A stretch of DNA of 54,948 nt, taken from the NCBI RefSeq assembly GCF_040654195.1, contig NZ_JBFAHM010000026.1, positions 1 to 54,948 on the forward strand. Direction: 5' to 3'. This DNA comes from Hamadaea sp013361475 (GTDB lineage Bacteria; Actinomycetota; Actinomycetes; Mycobacteriales; Micromonosporaceae). The notes below the pieces were generated by a model. That model made no database searches and was not told the origin of the DNA. It was given only the letters and a program-made list of their open reading frames with translations. Of the stretch, positions 24,296 to 33,494 are shown in pieces. Within the stretch, counting starts at the first letter, position 1; the number at the start of each line of letters is the position of its first letter. The position numbers and the translations under genes are program-made.

Positions 24296-25108
24296 ATGCC
24301 GACACGCCGTTATCTGATGTGCCGACCGACCCACTTCGCGGTCACCTACCGGATCAATCCCTGGATGGACCCGGCGGCCCCCTATGACACCGCCCTGGCG
24401 ATCTCGCAGTGGACCGAGCTGAAGCGGGTCTACGAGAGCCTCGGCCACCAGATCGAGGAGATCGACCCGCTGCCCGGACTGCCCGACATGGTGTTCGCGG
24501 CCAACGGCGGCACCGTCGTCGACGGCAAGGCGCTGGCCGTGCAGTTCCGTGACGCCGAGCGCGCCGACGAGGGCCCGGCGTACGCCGACTGGTTCCGGGG
24601 CGCGGGCTTCGAGGTCACCGAGGCGAAGGCGATCAACGAGGGCGAAGGCGACATCCTGCTCGCCGGCGACTACATCCTGGCCGGGACCGGGTTCCGCACC
24701 TCGCACGCCGCCCACGCGGAGGTGCAGGAGCTGTTCGGCCGTCCCGTCATCACGCTGCAGCTCGTCGACGCGCGGTTCTACCACCTCGACACCGCTCTCG
24801 CGGTGCTGTCGCACGGAGATGACGGCAAGCCGGTGAACGTGGCGTACCTGCCCGAGGCGTTCTCGCCGGGCAGCCAGGCCGTGCTCCGTCAGCTGTTCCC
24901 GAACGCCGTCATCGCGACCGTCGCCGATGCCGAGGTGCTCGGCCTCAACGCGGTCAGCGACGGCGAAACCGTCGTCCTCCCGGTGCAGGCGGTGGCACTT
25001 ACCGCCGCTCTGCAGCAGGCTGGATACAAGACCATCGGTGTCGACGTCAGCGAGCTGCGGCTCGCCGGCGGCGGCCCCAAGTGCTGCACCCTGGAGCTGC
25101 GTTCATGA
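24296..25108 (+). CDS. amidinotransferase-fold hydrolase paired with ornithine aminotransferase
   Basis: 270 residues of the DDAH/arginine hydrolase group: N-terminal MCRPTHFAVTYRINPWM, FAANGG, EGEGDILLAG, and the C-terminal GGGPKCCTLEL with the nucleophile at Cys263/264. Mycobacteria have the same gene next to rocD (the Rv2323c-rocD2 region). Related arginine dihydrolases give ornithine directly, and DDAHs give citrulline; the ornithine aminotransferase next door favours an arginine-to-ornithine route. ATG 24296 was chosen on homology. The stop overlaps the next start as ATGA, so the pair is coupled. Confidence 0.87.
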   Translation: MPTRRYLMCRPTHFAVTYRINPWMDPAAPYDTALAISQWTELKRVYESLGHQIEEIDPLPGLPDMVFAANGGTVVDGKALAVQFRDAERADEGPAYADWFRGAGFEVTEAKAINEGEGDILLAGDYILAGTGFRTSHAAHAEVQELFGRPVITLQLVDARFYHLDTALAVLSHGDDGKPVNVAYLPEAFSPGSQAVLRQLFPNAVIATVADAEVLGLNAVSDGETVVLPVQAVALTAALQQAGYKTIGVDVSELRLAGGGPKCCTLELRS

Positions 25109-26310
25109 GCAAGACCCCGGAAGCCGTCGCCGCGGCCGAGCGCTGGACCGCGCACAACTACCACCCGCTGCCCGTCGTGATCGCCGACGCCGAGGGCGCC
25201 TGGGTGACCGACGTCGACGGCAAGCGCTACCTCGACTGCCTGGCGGGCTACTCCGCGCTGAACTTCGGCCACCGGCATCCGTCGCTGATCGCCGCCGCGC
25301 ACGCCCAGCTCGACCGCGTCACGCTGACGAGCCGGGCGTTCATCCACGACCAGTTCGCCGAGTTCTGCCAGAAACTGACCGACCTCACCGGCAAGGACCT
25401 GATCCTGCCGATGAACACCGGCGCGGAGGCGGTGGAGACCGCGATCAAGGTCGCCCGCAAGTGGGGTTACCTGGCCAAGGGCGTACGCCCGGGGCAGGCG
25501 AAGATCATCGCGATGGAGGGCAACTTCCACGGGCGCACCACGACGATCGTGTCGTTCTCGACCGACCCCGACGCCCGCGACGACTTCGGCCCCTACACGC
25601 CCGGCTTCCAGCTCGTCCCGTACGGCGACCTCGCGGCGCTGGAGGCGGCGATCGACGAGAACACCGTCGGCGTCCTCGTCGAGCCGATCCAGGGCGAGGC
25701 CGGGGTCCTCGTGCCCCCGGCCGGCTTCCTGCCGGGCGTCCGGGAGCTGTGCTCGCGGCACAACGTCCTGATGCTCGCCGACGAGATCCAGAGCGGCCTC
25801 GGGCGTACCGGGGACACCTTCGCCTGCGACGCCGAAGCCGTCGTGCCCGACATGTACGTCATGGGCAAGGCGCTGGGCGGCGGCATCGTCCCGGTCAGCG
25901 CGGTCGCGGCGAACCAGGACATCCTCGGCGTCCTCAAGCCGGGCGAGCACGGATCCACCTTCGGCGGAAACCCGCTGGCCTGTGCGGTCGGCATCGCCGT
26001 GATCGACCTGCTGCGTACCGGGGAGTTCCAGGAGCGCAGCCGCGAGCTGGGCGAGCGGTTGCACACCGGGCTCGCCAAGCTCATCGGCGACGGAGTCACC
26101 GAAGTACGCGGCCGCGGTCTGTGGGCCGGCGTCGACATCGATCCCGCGCTGATGACCGGGCGGCAGGCTTCGGTGCAGCTGATGGAGCGCGGCGTCCTCG
26201 CCAAGGACACGCACGGCTCGACGATCCGGCTCGCGCCGCCGCTGACCATCACGGCCGACGAGGTCGACTGGGCGCTGGAGCAGTTCCACTCCGTCGTCGC
26301 CCCGTCATGA
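25105..26310 (+). CDS. rocD: ornithine aminotransferase
   Basis: 401 residues; class-III PLP aminotransferase converting ornithine and 2-oxoglutarate to glutamate semialdehyde and glutamate. Seen: NTGAEAVETAIKVARKW, the PLP-ring Asp216 in ADEIQSGLGRTG, Schiff-base Lys245 in MGKALGGG, and GSTFGGNPLAC. The length fits the RocD group rather than ArgD alone because of the N-terminal NYHPLPVVI pattern. The start overlaps the upstream hydrolase stop. A perfect 16-bp terminator follows directly. Confidence 0.94.
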   Translation: MSKTPEAVAAAERWTAHNYHPLPVVIADAEGAWVTDVDGKRYLDCLAGYSALNFGHRHPSLIAAAHAQLDRVTLTSRAFIHDQFAEFCQKLTDLTGKDLILPMNTGAEAVETAIKVARKWGYLAKGVRPGQAKIIAMEGNFHGRTTTIVSFSTDPDARDDFGPYTPGFQLVPYGDLAALEAAIDENTVGVLVEPIQGEAGVLVPPAGFLPGVRELCSRHNVLMLADEIQSGLGRTGDTFACDAEAVVPDMYVMGKALGGGIVPVSAVAANQDILGVLKPGEHGSTFGGNPLACAVGIAVIDLLRTGEFQERSRELGERLHTGLAKLIGDGVTEVRGRGLWAGVDIDPALMTGRQASVQLMERGVLAKDTHGSTIRLAPPLTITADEVDWALEQFHSVVAPS

Positions 26311-26319
26311 TCGTGTAGA

Positions 26320-26359
26320 CGAAATGTAGGGAGCCTGGATACGGGCTCCCTACATTTCG
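26320..26359. terminator. strong bidirectional terminator after rocD
   Basis: CGAAATGTAGGGAGCC pairs perfectly with 26344-26359, with an 8-nt loop. It is placed between the convergent rocD and FHA-protein genes. Confidence 0.9.
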
Positions 26360-26420
26360 CTGTGCACCCGGGGCATCAGCTGGTGGCCGGACCGGGCCAG
26401 GCGGCGCGGGGAGGACGGGG

Positions 26421-27458
26421 TCAGGACGGGGGGAGGCGGAAGGACATCGTCGGGGCGTCGACCAGGACGGAGCCGACGGCGCCGTTGCTGCCGGCCAGGC
26501 TGCCCGGCCGCCCGATCTCCACGCCCGGGTACAGCTCGATGTATTCGGCCGGCCCCAGCGGCCGGGGCTGCCGTGGCGCGATCTTGTCGCCGCCCGGGTA
26601 GACCCAGGCCCCGTTCATGCTGACGTCCTTGACCGACAGCCCCGAGTGGTCGAACGCCACCACGAGGTGGTTGCGGCTGACCGCCTTGACGCCGCCTTCG
26701 TCCAGCCACGGGCCGAGGACGATCGACCGGCTGTCGCTGTCCCAGTTGCCCTCGGGGGCGCGCCCGACCGTCACCGGTCCGGCCCCGGTCACCAGGAAAC
26801 GTTGCTTGATCACGCCGTTCACGCGTACCGCCAGGACGTCCTGAGCCGGCGCGGGCCCGGTGTCGGCCAGCGGCAGGTCGTGGCGCGGGCAGAGAGGGTT
26901 GCCCCGGAGCTTGGGCAGCGGCTGGCCCACGGCCACGCGCATGCCCGCGAACAGCGCGCACTCGGGGTCGGGGCAGCGCCAACGCCGGGACATCAGGCGG
27001 CGGCCCAGGTCGGACGGGGCGGTCGGGACCGGGCCGCGAACCGTGATGACGGCGCCGCCGGCCCCGGGCAGCGCGGCGAATCCGGGCAGGTTGCGGGAGA
27101 TGATCGGCAGACCCGCGACCTCGTTGAGCTCACGGACCCGCATCTGCGCGCCTTGCACGACCTCCACGTGCCCGTCGTCGGCCCAGCGCCGGATGACCAT
27201 CCGCTCGCTCGAGGGCTGATCGAGGTCGGAGAGCATCTGCTTGTCGACCACGCAGTAGACCTGGACGCCTTCCTCGGCGAGGTGACGGGTCAGCGCGTCG
27301 ACCACCATGCCCAGCCGGAGCAGGGTCGCCGGGCGGCCGCCGTCGAGATCCACGTAGCGGACGATTTCCGCCAGGTCCAGCACGCCTCGGGCGAGCGCCG
27401 GCTCGGTGGTGAGGCGGCGCTCGATCGCGTCCAGGACGTGGCTTACCTCAAACCGCAT
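26421..27458 (-). CDS. FHA-domain protein
   Basis: 345 residues. The C-terminal forkhead-associated domain (about 225-310) shows TVGRAPEG, the SRNHLVV phosphothreonine-binding strand and GLSVKDVSMNGAWV. The N-terminal 130 residues are not recognised. A central stretch has Cys/His pairs (WRCPDPECALF, PLCPRHDLPL) spaced like a zinc ribbon. It probably reads threonine phosphorylation by a Ser/Thr kinase, but no kinase is nearby. It is the last gene of a leftward series that includes the 1178-residue membrane protein. Confidence 0.8.
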   Translation of the reverse strand: MRFEVSHVLDAIERRLTTEPALARGVLDLAEIVRYVDLDGGRPATLLRLGMVVDALTRHLAEEGVQVYCVVDKQMLSDLDQPSSERMVIRRWADDGHVEVVQGAQMRVRELNEVAGLPIISRNLPGFAALPGAGGAVITVRGPVPTAPSDLGRRLMSRRWRCPDPECALFAGMRVAVGQPLPKLRGNPLCPRHDLPLADTGPAPAQDVLAVRVNGVIKQRFLVTGAGPVTVGRAPEGNWDSDSRSIVLGPWLDEGGVKAVSRNHLVVAFDHSGLSVKDVSMNGAWVYPGGDKIAPRQPRPLGPAEYIELYPGVEIGRPGSLAGSNGAVGSVLVDAPTMSFRLPPS

Positions 27459-27506
27459 GCTGGAACCCTACTGGCCAGCGCGAGCAGCGGCCAGATGCGG
27501 TACTTG

Positions 27507-27914
27507 TCAAGAAGAGGCCGACTGGTGCTGCCCTTGGTATTTCGGGTCGTGCGCCAGCACACGGGTCTTCTCGGCGGCGAACTCCTCGTCGTTCAGTTTG
27601 CCCCGGTCGTGCAGGTCCGACAGCAGGGCGAGCTGCTGGGTCGAGTCGGTCGGGGCGTACTTCTCGACGAAGTCCCGGCTCGCCTGGTCCATCGCCCGGC
27701 GCTCGTCGGGCGTCGCGCCGGGCGGGCGGAAGATCAGGTAGATCAGGGTGCCGAAGAACGGCGCGATGACCACCACGACCACCCACAGTGCCTTCAGCCA
27801 GCCCGCCAGGTCGTCGCGCCGGAAGATGTCCACCAGCGCGAAGCCCCAGACCAGCAGGAGCGGGATGAAGATCAGCAAAAGCCAAAACGTATCCCAGAAG
27901 TCCATGACATTCAT
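27507..27914 (-). CDS. PLDc_N / SHOCT membrane protein
   Basis: 135 residues. Two membrane segments (about 7-28 and 40-62) with the LVDIFRRDDLAGWLKALWV pattern of the phospholipase-D/cardiolipin-synthase N-terminal domain, but no phosphodiesterase domain follows. Residues about 92-122 form a SHOCT motif (LALLSDLHDRGKLNDEEFAAEK). Such proteins are common in actinomycetes, near stress and envelope genes; function unknown. It lies 12 bp downstream of the large membrane protein gene, so the two are probably cotranscribed. Confidence 0.85.
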   Translation of the reverse strand: MNVMDFWDTFWLLLIFIPLLLVWGFALVDIFRRDDLAGWLKALWVVVVVIAPFFGTLIYLIFRPPGATPDERRAMDQASRDFVEKYAPTDSTQQLALLSDLHDRGKLNDEEFAAEKTRVLAHDPKYQGQHQSASS

Positions 27915-27926
27915 TTTGCAGACTTT

Positions 27927-30900
27927 TCATCGGAATGATGCCAGCTTCAGGCGAAGCGCCCGAAGATCCCGGAGCCGCCGTTCGTAGGTGATCGCCAGCG
28001 TCAGCAAGATGGCGCCGCCCACCCCGATCGGCAACCAGAGCGGCAGCCGAGTCCAGTACAGGGTCAGCTCGTGCAAGGCGAGGACGACCAGCACGCCGCC
28101 GCCGACCACGACCGGCGCCTGCCGCCGCCGGATCGCCCCCACGAGCACCACGACCAGCCCGGCCACGCCGAGCGCCAGCCGCCGCACCGGGTCGCCCTCC
28201 CCCGGCAACACCGCCAGCAGGCTGGGCCCGAACCCGGCCGCCAGCGCCGGGCCGTACCCGAGCCAGCTCGACAGACTCGGGTCACGGCGCGTCGCTAGCA
28301 GGCCCACAGCCACCGCGACCAGCGCGAGTGGCAGCGAATAGGCCTCCACCGCCTTGATGTCGTACGCCCAGAGCAGCGACCAGAGCGCGAGAAGTTCGAG
28401 CGCAGCGGCCGCCGCCCCACGCCATCGATCGCGCCGGACGGCGGCGGTCACCCCGACGACGAGCCCCCACCCGAGGTAGACCTTCGCGACGTGGATCGCC
28501 GGACTCGGCAGGGTGTACGCCGACAGCAGCAGGAAAGCGGCGACCGTGTGGGCCAGCGGTTCCAGCGCCCGGGCTTCCCGACTGCCCGGCAGGTAGCTGG
28601 CCGCGACCAGCACAGCGGCCGCGGCCAGAACCACCAACCCGGTCGGGCGCGGCGGCAGATGCGCCGCGTTCGCACTGACGGCGGCAAGCCCGGTCCAGGC
28701 GATCCCGGCGAGCGGCCAGGCGACCCAGCGGACCCCGGACACGCCGCCGCGTACGCCGATCGCGCCGAAGGCGGCCGTCACCAGGGACAGGCCGAGAATC
28801 GACGACCAGCTCGCGGCGGACAACCCGGCCAGCCCCGAACCCGCGATGACCGCGGCGTACGCACCGATGAGGCCGTCGACCGGGCGCAGGCGTCTCGCCA
28901 GTCCGGTCCACACGAGCCGGGCCAAACCGGCGAGCAGCATGATCAGCGGTACGCCCGGCCAGCGTACGTCGAGCCAGACGAGCGCGAGGACGGCCGGGAT
29001 CGGGGCGGCCGACACCGCCGCCCGGAACCCGAGCTGCAGCCCGAGCGCGAACGCGAGCACCGCGAAGGCGAGCACGTCGCCGCCCGTGACGACGGTCCCG
29101 CCAGCGGGGGCGAGACCGGAGCCGGTGGGCGTCGACGCCCAACCCTCCCCGAGCCAGCCATACGACTCGACGAGTACGCCCAACGGCGGCCGGGCCAGGA
29201 GCAACGCCAACGCCAGCACCGCCCAGCCGGCGATGCGCTCGACGGTGACTCCCCGTGTCGCTCCCCACACCGCTCCGCGCGCCTGCGCCTCCGTAGGCGC
29301 TGGATCAGGGATCTCGGTCGAATCTTGGACCATGATTCGACCGAGATCCCTGATCTGGTGGGAATCATCGGCGGCCGGAGCGGGAGCAGCGGGAGCGGGA
29401 GCGGCGGCGGAGACACGGGGCAGCAGCGCGAGCGCCAGCAAACCGAAGGAGACGTACAGCGACTTGCTCCACCCGTCGTCGGAGACGGCGACCACCGCAC
29501 CGAGGACGGTCGCCAGGACCGTCCCGAAGACGGCCCACGACAGCACGATCGCGTACGCGTCGACGCGGCGCAGCAGCCAGACGAAGCCGGGCAGGACGAG
29601 GGCGGCGAGCGCGGCGGCGTGGAGCACGGTGGCGTCGGTGGCGCCGGACGCGTTCGCGACCGCGGCGGCGAGGAGGACGAGCAGCGGCGGAGCCGTCGCG
29701 AGGGCCACCGCTCCCGGGGGACGGTCACCGGGCCGGGCCACGATCGCGGCGGCGAGCGCCAGCACGAGCACGGCGCCCAAGGTCCACGCCGTCTGCGCCG
29801 GTTGCCCCAGCGAACTGAGCACCGCATGTGCCGACAGTCCGAAGGCGCCGACAGCGGCGACGATCCGGGTCGCGAGGTGACGCCGAGCGAGGATGAGCGC
29901 GAGCAGCACCGCGACGGCCGTGAGGTCGACGACGGGCGGCAGCCAGTCGGTGACCGGCGGGCGGCCTGGGGCGGCGAGCGCCAGCGGCACCACGCCGGCC
30001 GCTGCGATCGCGGTGGCGATGGAGAACCGCGGCAGAATCGCAACGACCGCCGCCGCTGTGAGCAGCGCGACCGTCACCGGCAGCGCCCAGTCGTACGCGC
30101 CCGGCCGAGCCTCGACGCCGAGCGACACCAGCCCGGTCCACGCCGCGAAGGTGACGGCGAACAGGGCGGCCACGCCCCCGCCGGTCGCAGCGCCGATGAC
30201 CACCCCCAACGCCGCCGCCCGGGACACCAACCGGACCAGGTGAGCGGCCGCCGCCAGCACCAGCACGCACACCGAAGTCCACAGCAGAATCCGGCCGGAG
30301 TCGACGACGGCGACGACGCGAGCCTGAGCGATCAGGGCGAGCACGACGAACCAGGCGACCCCGGCGACGGTCAGCGGGCGCAGGCGCGCCACCGGTCCGG
30401 CGGCCACCGCGACGGCCCCGACGAGGAGCAGCAACGCCGCTCCGGCGAGGACAGAACCGATCGGGGAGTCGACGGCGAGCCGGACGAACGCGAAGGCGTG
30501 CGCCAGCAACAGGCTGACGGCGTACCCGATCCAGGCGAGGACCTGGAGGACCACGGCGAGCGAGCGACCCGCGAACCGCCGCAGACTGCCCACGGCCAGC
30601 AGGTTGCCCACCGCGACCGTCGCGAAGACCAGCGCGAATCCCCCCGTACGCCCAGCGGCCACGTCGACGAAGAGCAACGGAAGCGCGGGCTGGGCCAAGA
30701 TGAGGCCGCCGACGGCCGGACCGGCGAGCCGGGTGATCCCGGCGTAGCCGAGCGAGATCGAGGCGGTCGCCGCGGCGACCAGCCCGGTGTAGGTCCAGCC
30801 GGAGAAGTAGTCGTGGACGTCGAGGAGGTTGACGTTCCAGACCGAGTAGCCGTCGAGGACGACCAGTAGCAACCCGATCGCGGCGAAGGTCTCGGCGGTG

Positions 30901-31463
30901 CCCCGCAGGCCCCGGCGCTGGGCGAGCAGCGGGACGGCCAGCGCGACGCCGGTGAAGACGGCGAGGATGGCCGCCTTGCCCGCCATGCCGAAGGTGCCCC
31001 AGGCGAACGCGGTGAACACGATCGCCGCGATGCCGATCAGGATCCCGCCCAGGACGAAAAGGATGTTCTTGACCGTCTGGGTCGACGTCTCCGGCGCGAT
31101 CCCGGAAGGCACACCCGAAGGCCCGACGCCCGAAGGCCCGATACCCGAAGGCCCCACACCCGAAGGCCCCACACCGGAAGGCACAGCCACCGGCCCGGCC
31201 GGTCGCGCCGGGACCGGGGCGGGCCGGGCCGAGGCCCAGACCTGGGCCGCGAGCCGAGCCCGCCGCTGCCGGGCCACCTGAAGCTGGGTCGACACGTCGG
31301 CGTACGCCAGCCGGGCGCGCTCGGCCTGGCCGGTCAGCTCCACGATCTGCGCGTCGAGCTGGATGACCTCGGCCGCCACCGGGTCCGGCGGTCGGCCGCA
31401 GCCGGGGCAGCCGGACTCCAGCGAGGCTTCGGTCAGGCAGGCCGGGCACGGATAGGACGTCAT
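27927..31463 (-). CDS. 1178-residue polytopic membrane protein with zinc ribbon
   Basis: Family known only as an actinobacterial membrane protein; function unknown. The N-terminus has a zinc-ribbon-like CPAC...CPGC (6-22), then a coiled region (about 30-75), a linker of GVGPS/GIGPS pentapeptides (about 92-121) and more than 25 hydrophobic segments. Around residue 690 a Pro/Ala linker (PAPAAPAPAA) leads into the peptide IRDLGRIMVQDSTEIPDP (703-721), encoded by a palindromic repeat; the membrane segments resume afterwards. It reads as two membrane halves joined by this linker. It is likely cotranscribed with the PLDc_N gene 12 bp downstream. Confidence 0.83.
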   Translation of the reverse strand: MTSYPCPACLTEASLESGCPGCGRPPDPVAAEVIQLDAQIVELTGQAERARLAYADVSTQLQVARQRRARLAAQVWASARPAPVPARPAGPVAVPSGVGPSGVGPSGIGPSGVGPSGVPSGIAPETSTQTVKNILFVLGGILIGIAAIVFTAFAWGTFGMAGKAAILAVFTGVALAVPLLAQRRGLRGTAETFAAIGLLLVVLDGYSVWNVNLLDVHDYFSGWTYTGLVAAATASISLGYAGITRLAGPAVGGLILAQPALPLLFVDVAAGRTGGFALVFATVAVGNLLAVGSLRRFAGRSLAVVLQVLAWIGYAVSLLLAHAFAFVRLAVDSPIGSVLAGAALLLLVGAVAVAAGPVARLRPLTVAGVAWFVVLALIAQARVVAVVDSGRILLWTSVCVLVLAAAAHLVRLVSRAAALGVVIGAATGGGVAALFAVTFAAWTGLVSLGVEARPGAYDWALPVTVALLTAAAVVAILPRFSIATAIAAAGVVPLALAAPGRPPVTDWLPPVVDLTAVAVLLALILARRHLATRIVAAVGAFGLSAHAVLSSLGQPAQTAWTLGAVLVLALAAAIVARPGDRPPGAVALATAPPLLVLLAAAVANASGATDATVLHAAALAALVLPGFVWLLRRVDAYAIVLSWAVFGTVLATVLGAVVAVSDDGWSKSLYVSFGLLALALLPRVSAAAPAPAAPAPAADDSHQIRDLGRIMVQDSTEIPDPAPTEAQARGAVWGATRGVTVERIAGWAVLALALLLARPPLGVLVESYGWLGEGWASTPTGSGLAPAGGTVVTGGDVLAFAVLAFALGLQLGFRAAVSAAPIPAVLALVWLDVRWPGVPLIMLLAGLARLVWTGLARRLRPVDGLIGAYAAVIAGSGLAGLSAASWSSILGLSLVTAAFGAIGVRGGVSGVRWVAWPLAGIAWTGLAAVSANAAHLPPRPTGLVVLAAAAVLVAASYLPGSREARALEPLAHTVAAFLLLSAYTLPSPAIHVAKVYLGWGLVVGVTAAVRRDRWRGAAAAALELLALWSLLWAYDIKAVEAYSLPLALVAVAVGLLATRRDPSLSSWLGYGPALAAGFGPSLLAVLPGEGDPVRRLALGVAGLVVVLVGAIRRRQAPVVVGGGVLVVLALHELTLYWTRLPLWLPIGVGGAILLTLAITYERRLRDLRALRLKLASFR
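29303..29355. repeat. dispersed palindromic element, copy C (inside the 1178-residue protein gene)
   Basis: 26-bp arms 29303-29328 and 29330-29355, one mismatch, one central base. Its translation RDLGRIMVQDSTEIPDP is nearly that of copy B, in the same orientation to the gene and in the same frame. The flank GCCTCCGTAGGCGCT is one copy of the 12-bp unit that is amplified beside copy B. Confidence 0.95.
31101..31188. repeat. 15-bp tandem repeat encoding GxGPS units
   Basis: Four close units of CCCGAAGGCCCCACA type (31114-31173) with degenerate copies at both ends. They encode the pentapeptide linker of the large membrane protein. The period preserves the frame. Confidence 0.9.
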
Positions 31464-31548
31464 GCCAGCGATGGTCGCAACATCGGCGTACTCGGGTCTT
31501 GAGCGAAACAGCTCATTCGCGATGCGCGTTCAGCTTTTCCCGAGGTAC

Positions 31549-32001
31549 TCAGCAGGCGCAGGAAACGCCGGTCACGGGCGCGGTGAGCGGGTCGATGCCG
31601 TTGGTCTGCCGGCCGAGGAGCGACTCGGTGTCGAACCCCTCCCGCACCCAGTACTCGTACCCGCCGATCATCTCCTTGACCCGGTAGCCGAGCCGGGCGA
31701 AGGCGAGCGCGGCCCGGGTGGCGCCGTTGCAGCCCGGTCCCCAGCAGTAGGTCACGACGACCTTGTCCCGGTCGATCAGGCCCTCCGCCTGCGTCGCGAT
31801 GGACGCGGTCGGCAGGTGCACCGCGCCCGGGATGTGCCCCTGCTCCCAGGCGTCGATCGAGCGCGAGTCCACCAGCACGAACGTGCCCAGCGTCAGGTCG
31901 GCGTGGACGTCGGAGACGTCGGCCTCGAAGGTCAGGCGGGCGGCGAAGTGGGCGGCGGCGACGTCGGGGGCGGCGGGCGGGGTGTTCAGCACTGCACTCA
32001 T
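31549..32001 (-). CDS. single-domain rhodanese-like protein
   Basis: 150 residues. The rhodanese fold is shown by FVLVDSRSIDAWEQGHIPGAVHLP and the active-site loop VVTYCWGPGCNGATRAA with Cys86 as persulfide carrier; Cys91 and a C-terminal CAC could also hold sulfur. It is divergent from a GlxA-type AraC regulator (32096), an arrangement seen in many bacteria, so it is probably that regulator's target. ATG 31999-32001 was chosen; longer frames are shadows of the regulator gene. Confidence 0.88.
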   Translation of the reverse strand: MSAVLNTPPAAPDVAAAHFAARLTFEADVSDVHADLTLGTFVLVDSRSIDAWEQGHIPGAVHLPTASIATQAEGLIDRDKVVVTYCWGPGCNGATRAALAFARLGYRVKEMIGGYEYWVREGFDTESLLGRQTNGIDPLTAPVTGVSCAC

Positions 32002-32095
32002 GCCGAGAATCCTGCCGATGATCTTCGCGGACCAGAAGTGGCGGTATCGCCGCTGTCCGCTAACATTCCGCCATGAGCATCCGGAGGGTGATCGC

Positions 32096-33082
32096 ATGCT
32101 GATCGAGGTGGCCCCGCCCGACGACCGCCCCCGGCACCAGGTGGCCGTCCTGGCCTTCGCCGGCATGGCTCCGTTCGAGTTGAGCTGCGTGGTCGAGGTC
32201 TTCGGCCTGCCGCGCCCCGAACTCGACATCGACTGGTACGAGCTGTCCGTCTGCGCCGAGCACGCGGCTCCGCTCCCGGTCGTGGGGGGTTTCAGCATCG
32301 TGGCCGCGCATGGTCTCGCCACGCTGGCGGCTGCCGACACCGTGATCATTCCGGGTGTTCCAGATGTACGCGCAGAGCCGTCTCCCGCGCTGACCAGTGC
32401 CCTGCGGGCGGCGTACGCACGGGGCGCCCGGCTGGTGTCGATCTGCTCGGGTGCGTTCGCCCTGGCCGGGGCCGGTCTGCTGGACGGACGGCAGGCCACC
32501 ACCCATTGGCGGTACGCCGGGCTCCTGGCGGAGCGGTATCCGGAGGTCGACGTGACGCCGGACGTGCTCTATGTGGACAACGGACCGGTGCTGACCAGCG
32601 CAGGCAGCGCCGCCGGACTGGATCTGCTGCTGCACATCGTCCGGCGCGATCATGGGGCGGCCGTCGCCAACACGGTCGCCCGGCGACTGGTGCTCCCGCC
32701 GCACCGCGACGGCGGCCAGGCCCAGTTCATCGAGGTCGGCGTACGCGACGTGACCGACGACGACGGGATCGCCCGCGCGATGACCTGGACGCTGGACCAC
32801 CTGGCCGAGCCGATCACGGTCGGCACGATGGCGCAGCAGGCCCACATGTCTGAGCGCAGCTTCCTGCGCAACTTCGCCCGTCAGACCGGCACCAGCCCGA
32901 TCCGGTGGCTGATCGACCGGCGGGTGCAGGCCAGCCTGCCCCTGCTGGAGGCCGGCGACGCCCCGATCGAGCAGGTCTCGGTGGCGGTCGGTTTCGACAG
33001 TCTGGTGACCTTCCGGCACCACTTCGCCCGGTCGATGCGGACATCGCCGTCGGCGTACCGGCGGGCTTTCACGCGCCGCTGA
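32096..33082 (+). CDS. GlxA-type AraC-family regulator (DJ-1/PfpI plus HTH)
   Basis: 328 residues. Residues 10-185 form a class-I glutamine-amidotransferase-like (DJ-1/PfpI) sensor domain with SICSGAFALAGAGLLDGRQ at the nucleophile elbow. Residues 220-328 form the AraC double helix-turn-helix (MAQQAHMSERSFLRNFARQT and VSVAVGFDSLVTFRHHFAR). The ATG follows GGAGGG. It likely controls the divergent rhodanese gene. The stop overlaps the convergent DUF6325 gene by 14 bp. Confidence 0.93.
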   Translation: MLIEVAPPDDRPRHQVAVLAFAGMAPFELSCVVEVFGLPRPELDIDWYELSVCAEHAAPLPVVGGFSIVAAHGLATLAAADTVIIPGVPDVRAEPSPALTSALRAAYARGARLVSICSGAFALAGAGLLDGRQATTHWRYAGLLAERYPEVDVTPDVLYVDNGPVLTSAGSAAGLDLLLHIVRRDHGAAVANTVARRLVLPPHRDGGQAQFIEVGVRDVTDDDGIARAMTWTLDHLAEPITVGTMAQQAHMSERSFLRNFARQTGTSPIRWLIDRRVQASLPLLEAGDAPIEQVSVAVGFDSLVTFRHHFARSMRTSPSAYRRAFTRR

Positions 33083-33431
33083 CGAGACGGCCGGCGGCCG
33101 AGGCGGGCAACCGTTCGGCCAGCACGACGCGGCCGCCCGCTTCGCGCAGCGCGGTACGCGTACCGACCCGCCAGGAGTGGGCGAGCAACAGCAGCGCGGC
33201 GCTCGTGCCCGGCACCACATCGGCGACCACGTCATCCACGTCGACATCGCGGATCAGTTCGGCGCCGGGCTCTTCCAGCAGGGTGACCTCCCCGGTGATC
33301 GCCTTCGCCACGACGAGCACGTCCACGACCCGGAATCCCTGCTCGGCCGCGATCCGGCGCAGCCGGGCGGTGAAGTCCCCGCCGGGCTGGGGATCGGCGA
33401 ACTCCAGAACGACGAACTCGACCGACTCCAT
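33069..33431 (-). CDS. DUF6325-like protein
   Basis: 120 residues. An alpha/beta protein beginning VEFVVLEFADP with a later LLLAHSWRVGTRTALREAGGRVV segment, matching my memory of the actinobacterial DUF6325 family, which often sits near SHOCT and membrane stress genes. Function unknown. It is divergent from the HdeD-like gene, with a 63-bp shared region. Confidence 0.75.
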   Translation of the reverse strand: MESVEFVVLEFADPQPGGDFTARLRRIAAEQGFRVVDVLVVAKAITGEVTLLEEPGAELIRDVDVDDVVADVVPGTSAALLLLAHSWRVGTRTALREAGGRVVLAERLPASAAGRLVSGA

Positions 33432-33476
33432 CCCGGAATCGTAAATACCGCAGAATGTCCACTTAGCGGGAATTCA

Positions 33477-33486
33477 GCGATATATC
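33477..33486 (+). promoter_or_regulatory. GCGATATATC box before the HdeD-like gene
   Basis: This decamer ends 8 bp before the ATG at 33495, so TATATC could be a -10 box for a near-leaderless message. The same ten bases occur inside the PadR-type palindrome at 45493-45508. Confidence 0.4.
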
Positions 33487-33494
33487 TTCGCCTT

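Noticed and set aside
32072..32101. Nine-codon upstream open frame overlapping the GlxA-type regulator start
   Set aside because: It has no ribosome-binding site of its own and no peptide feature; the GGAGGG inside it serves the real gene.
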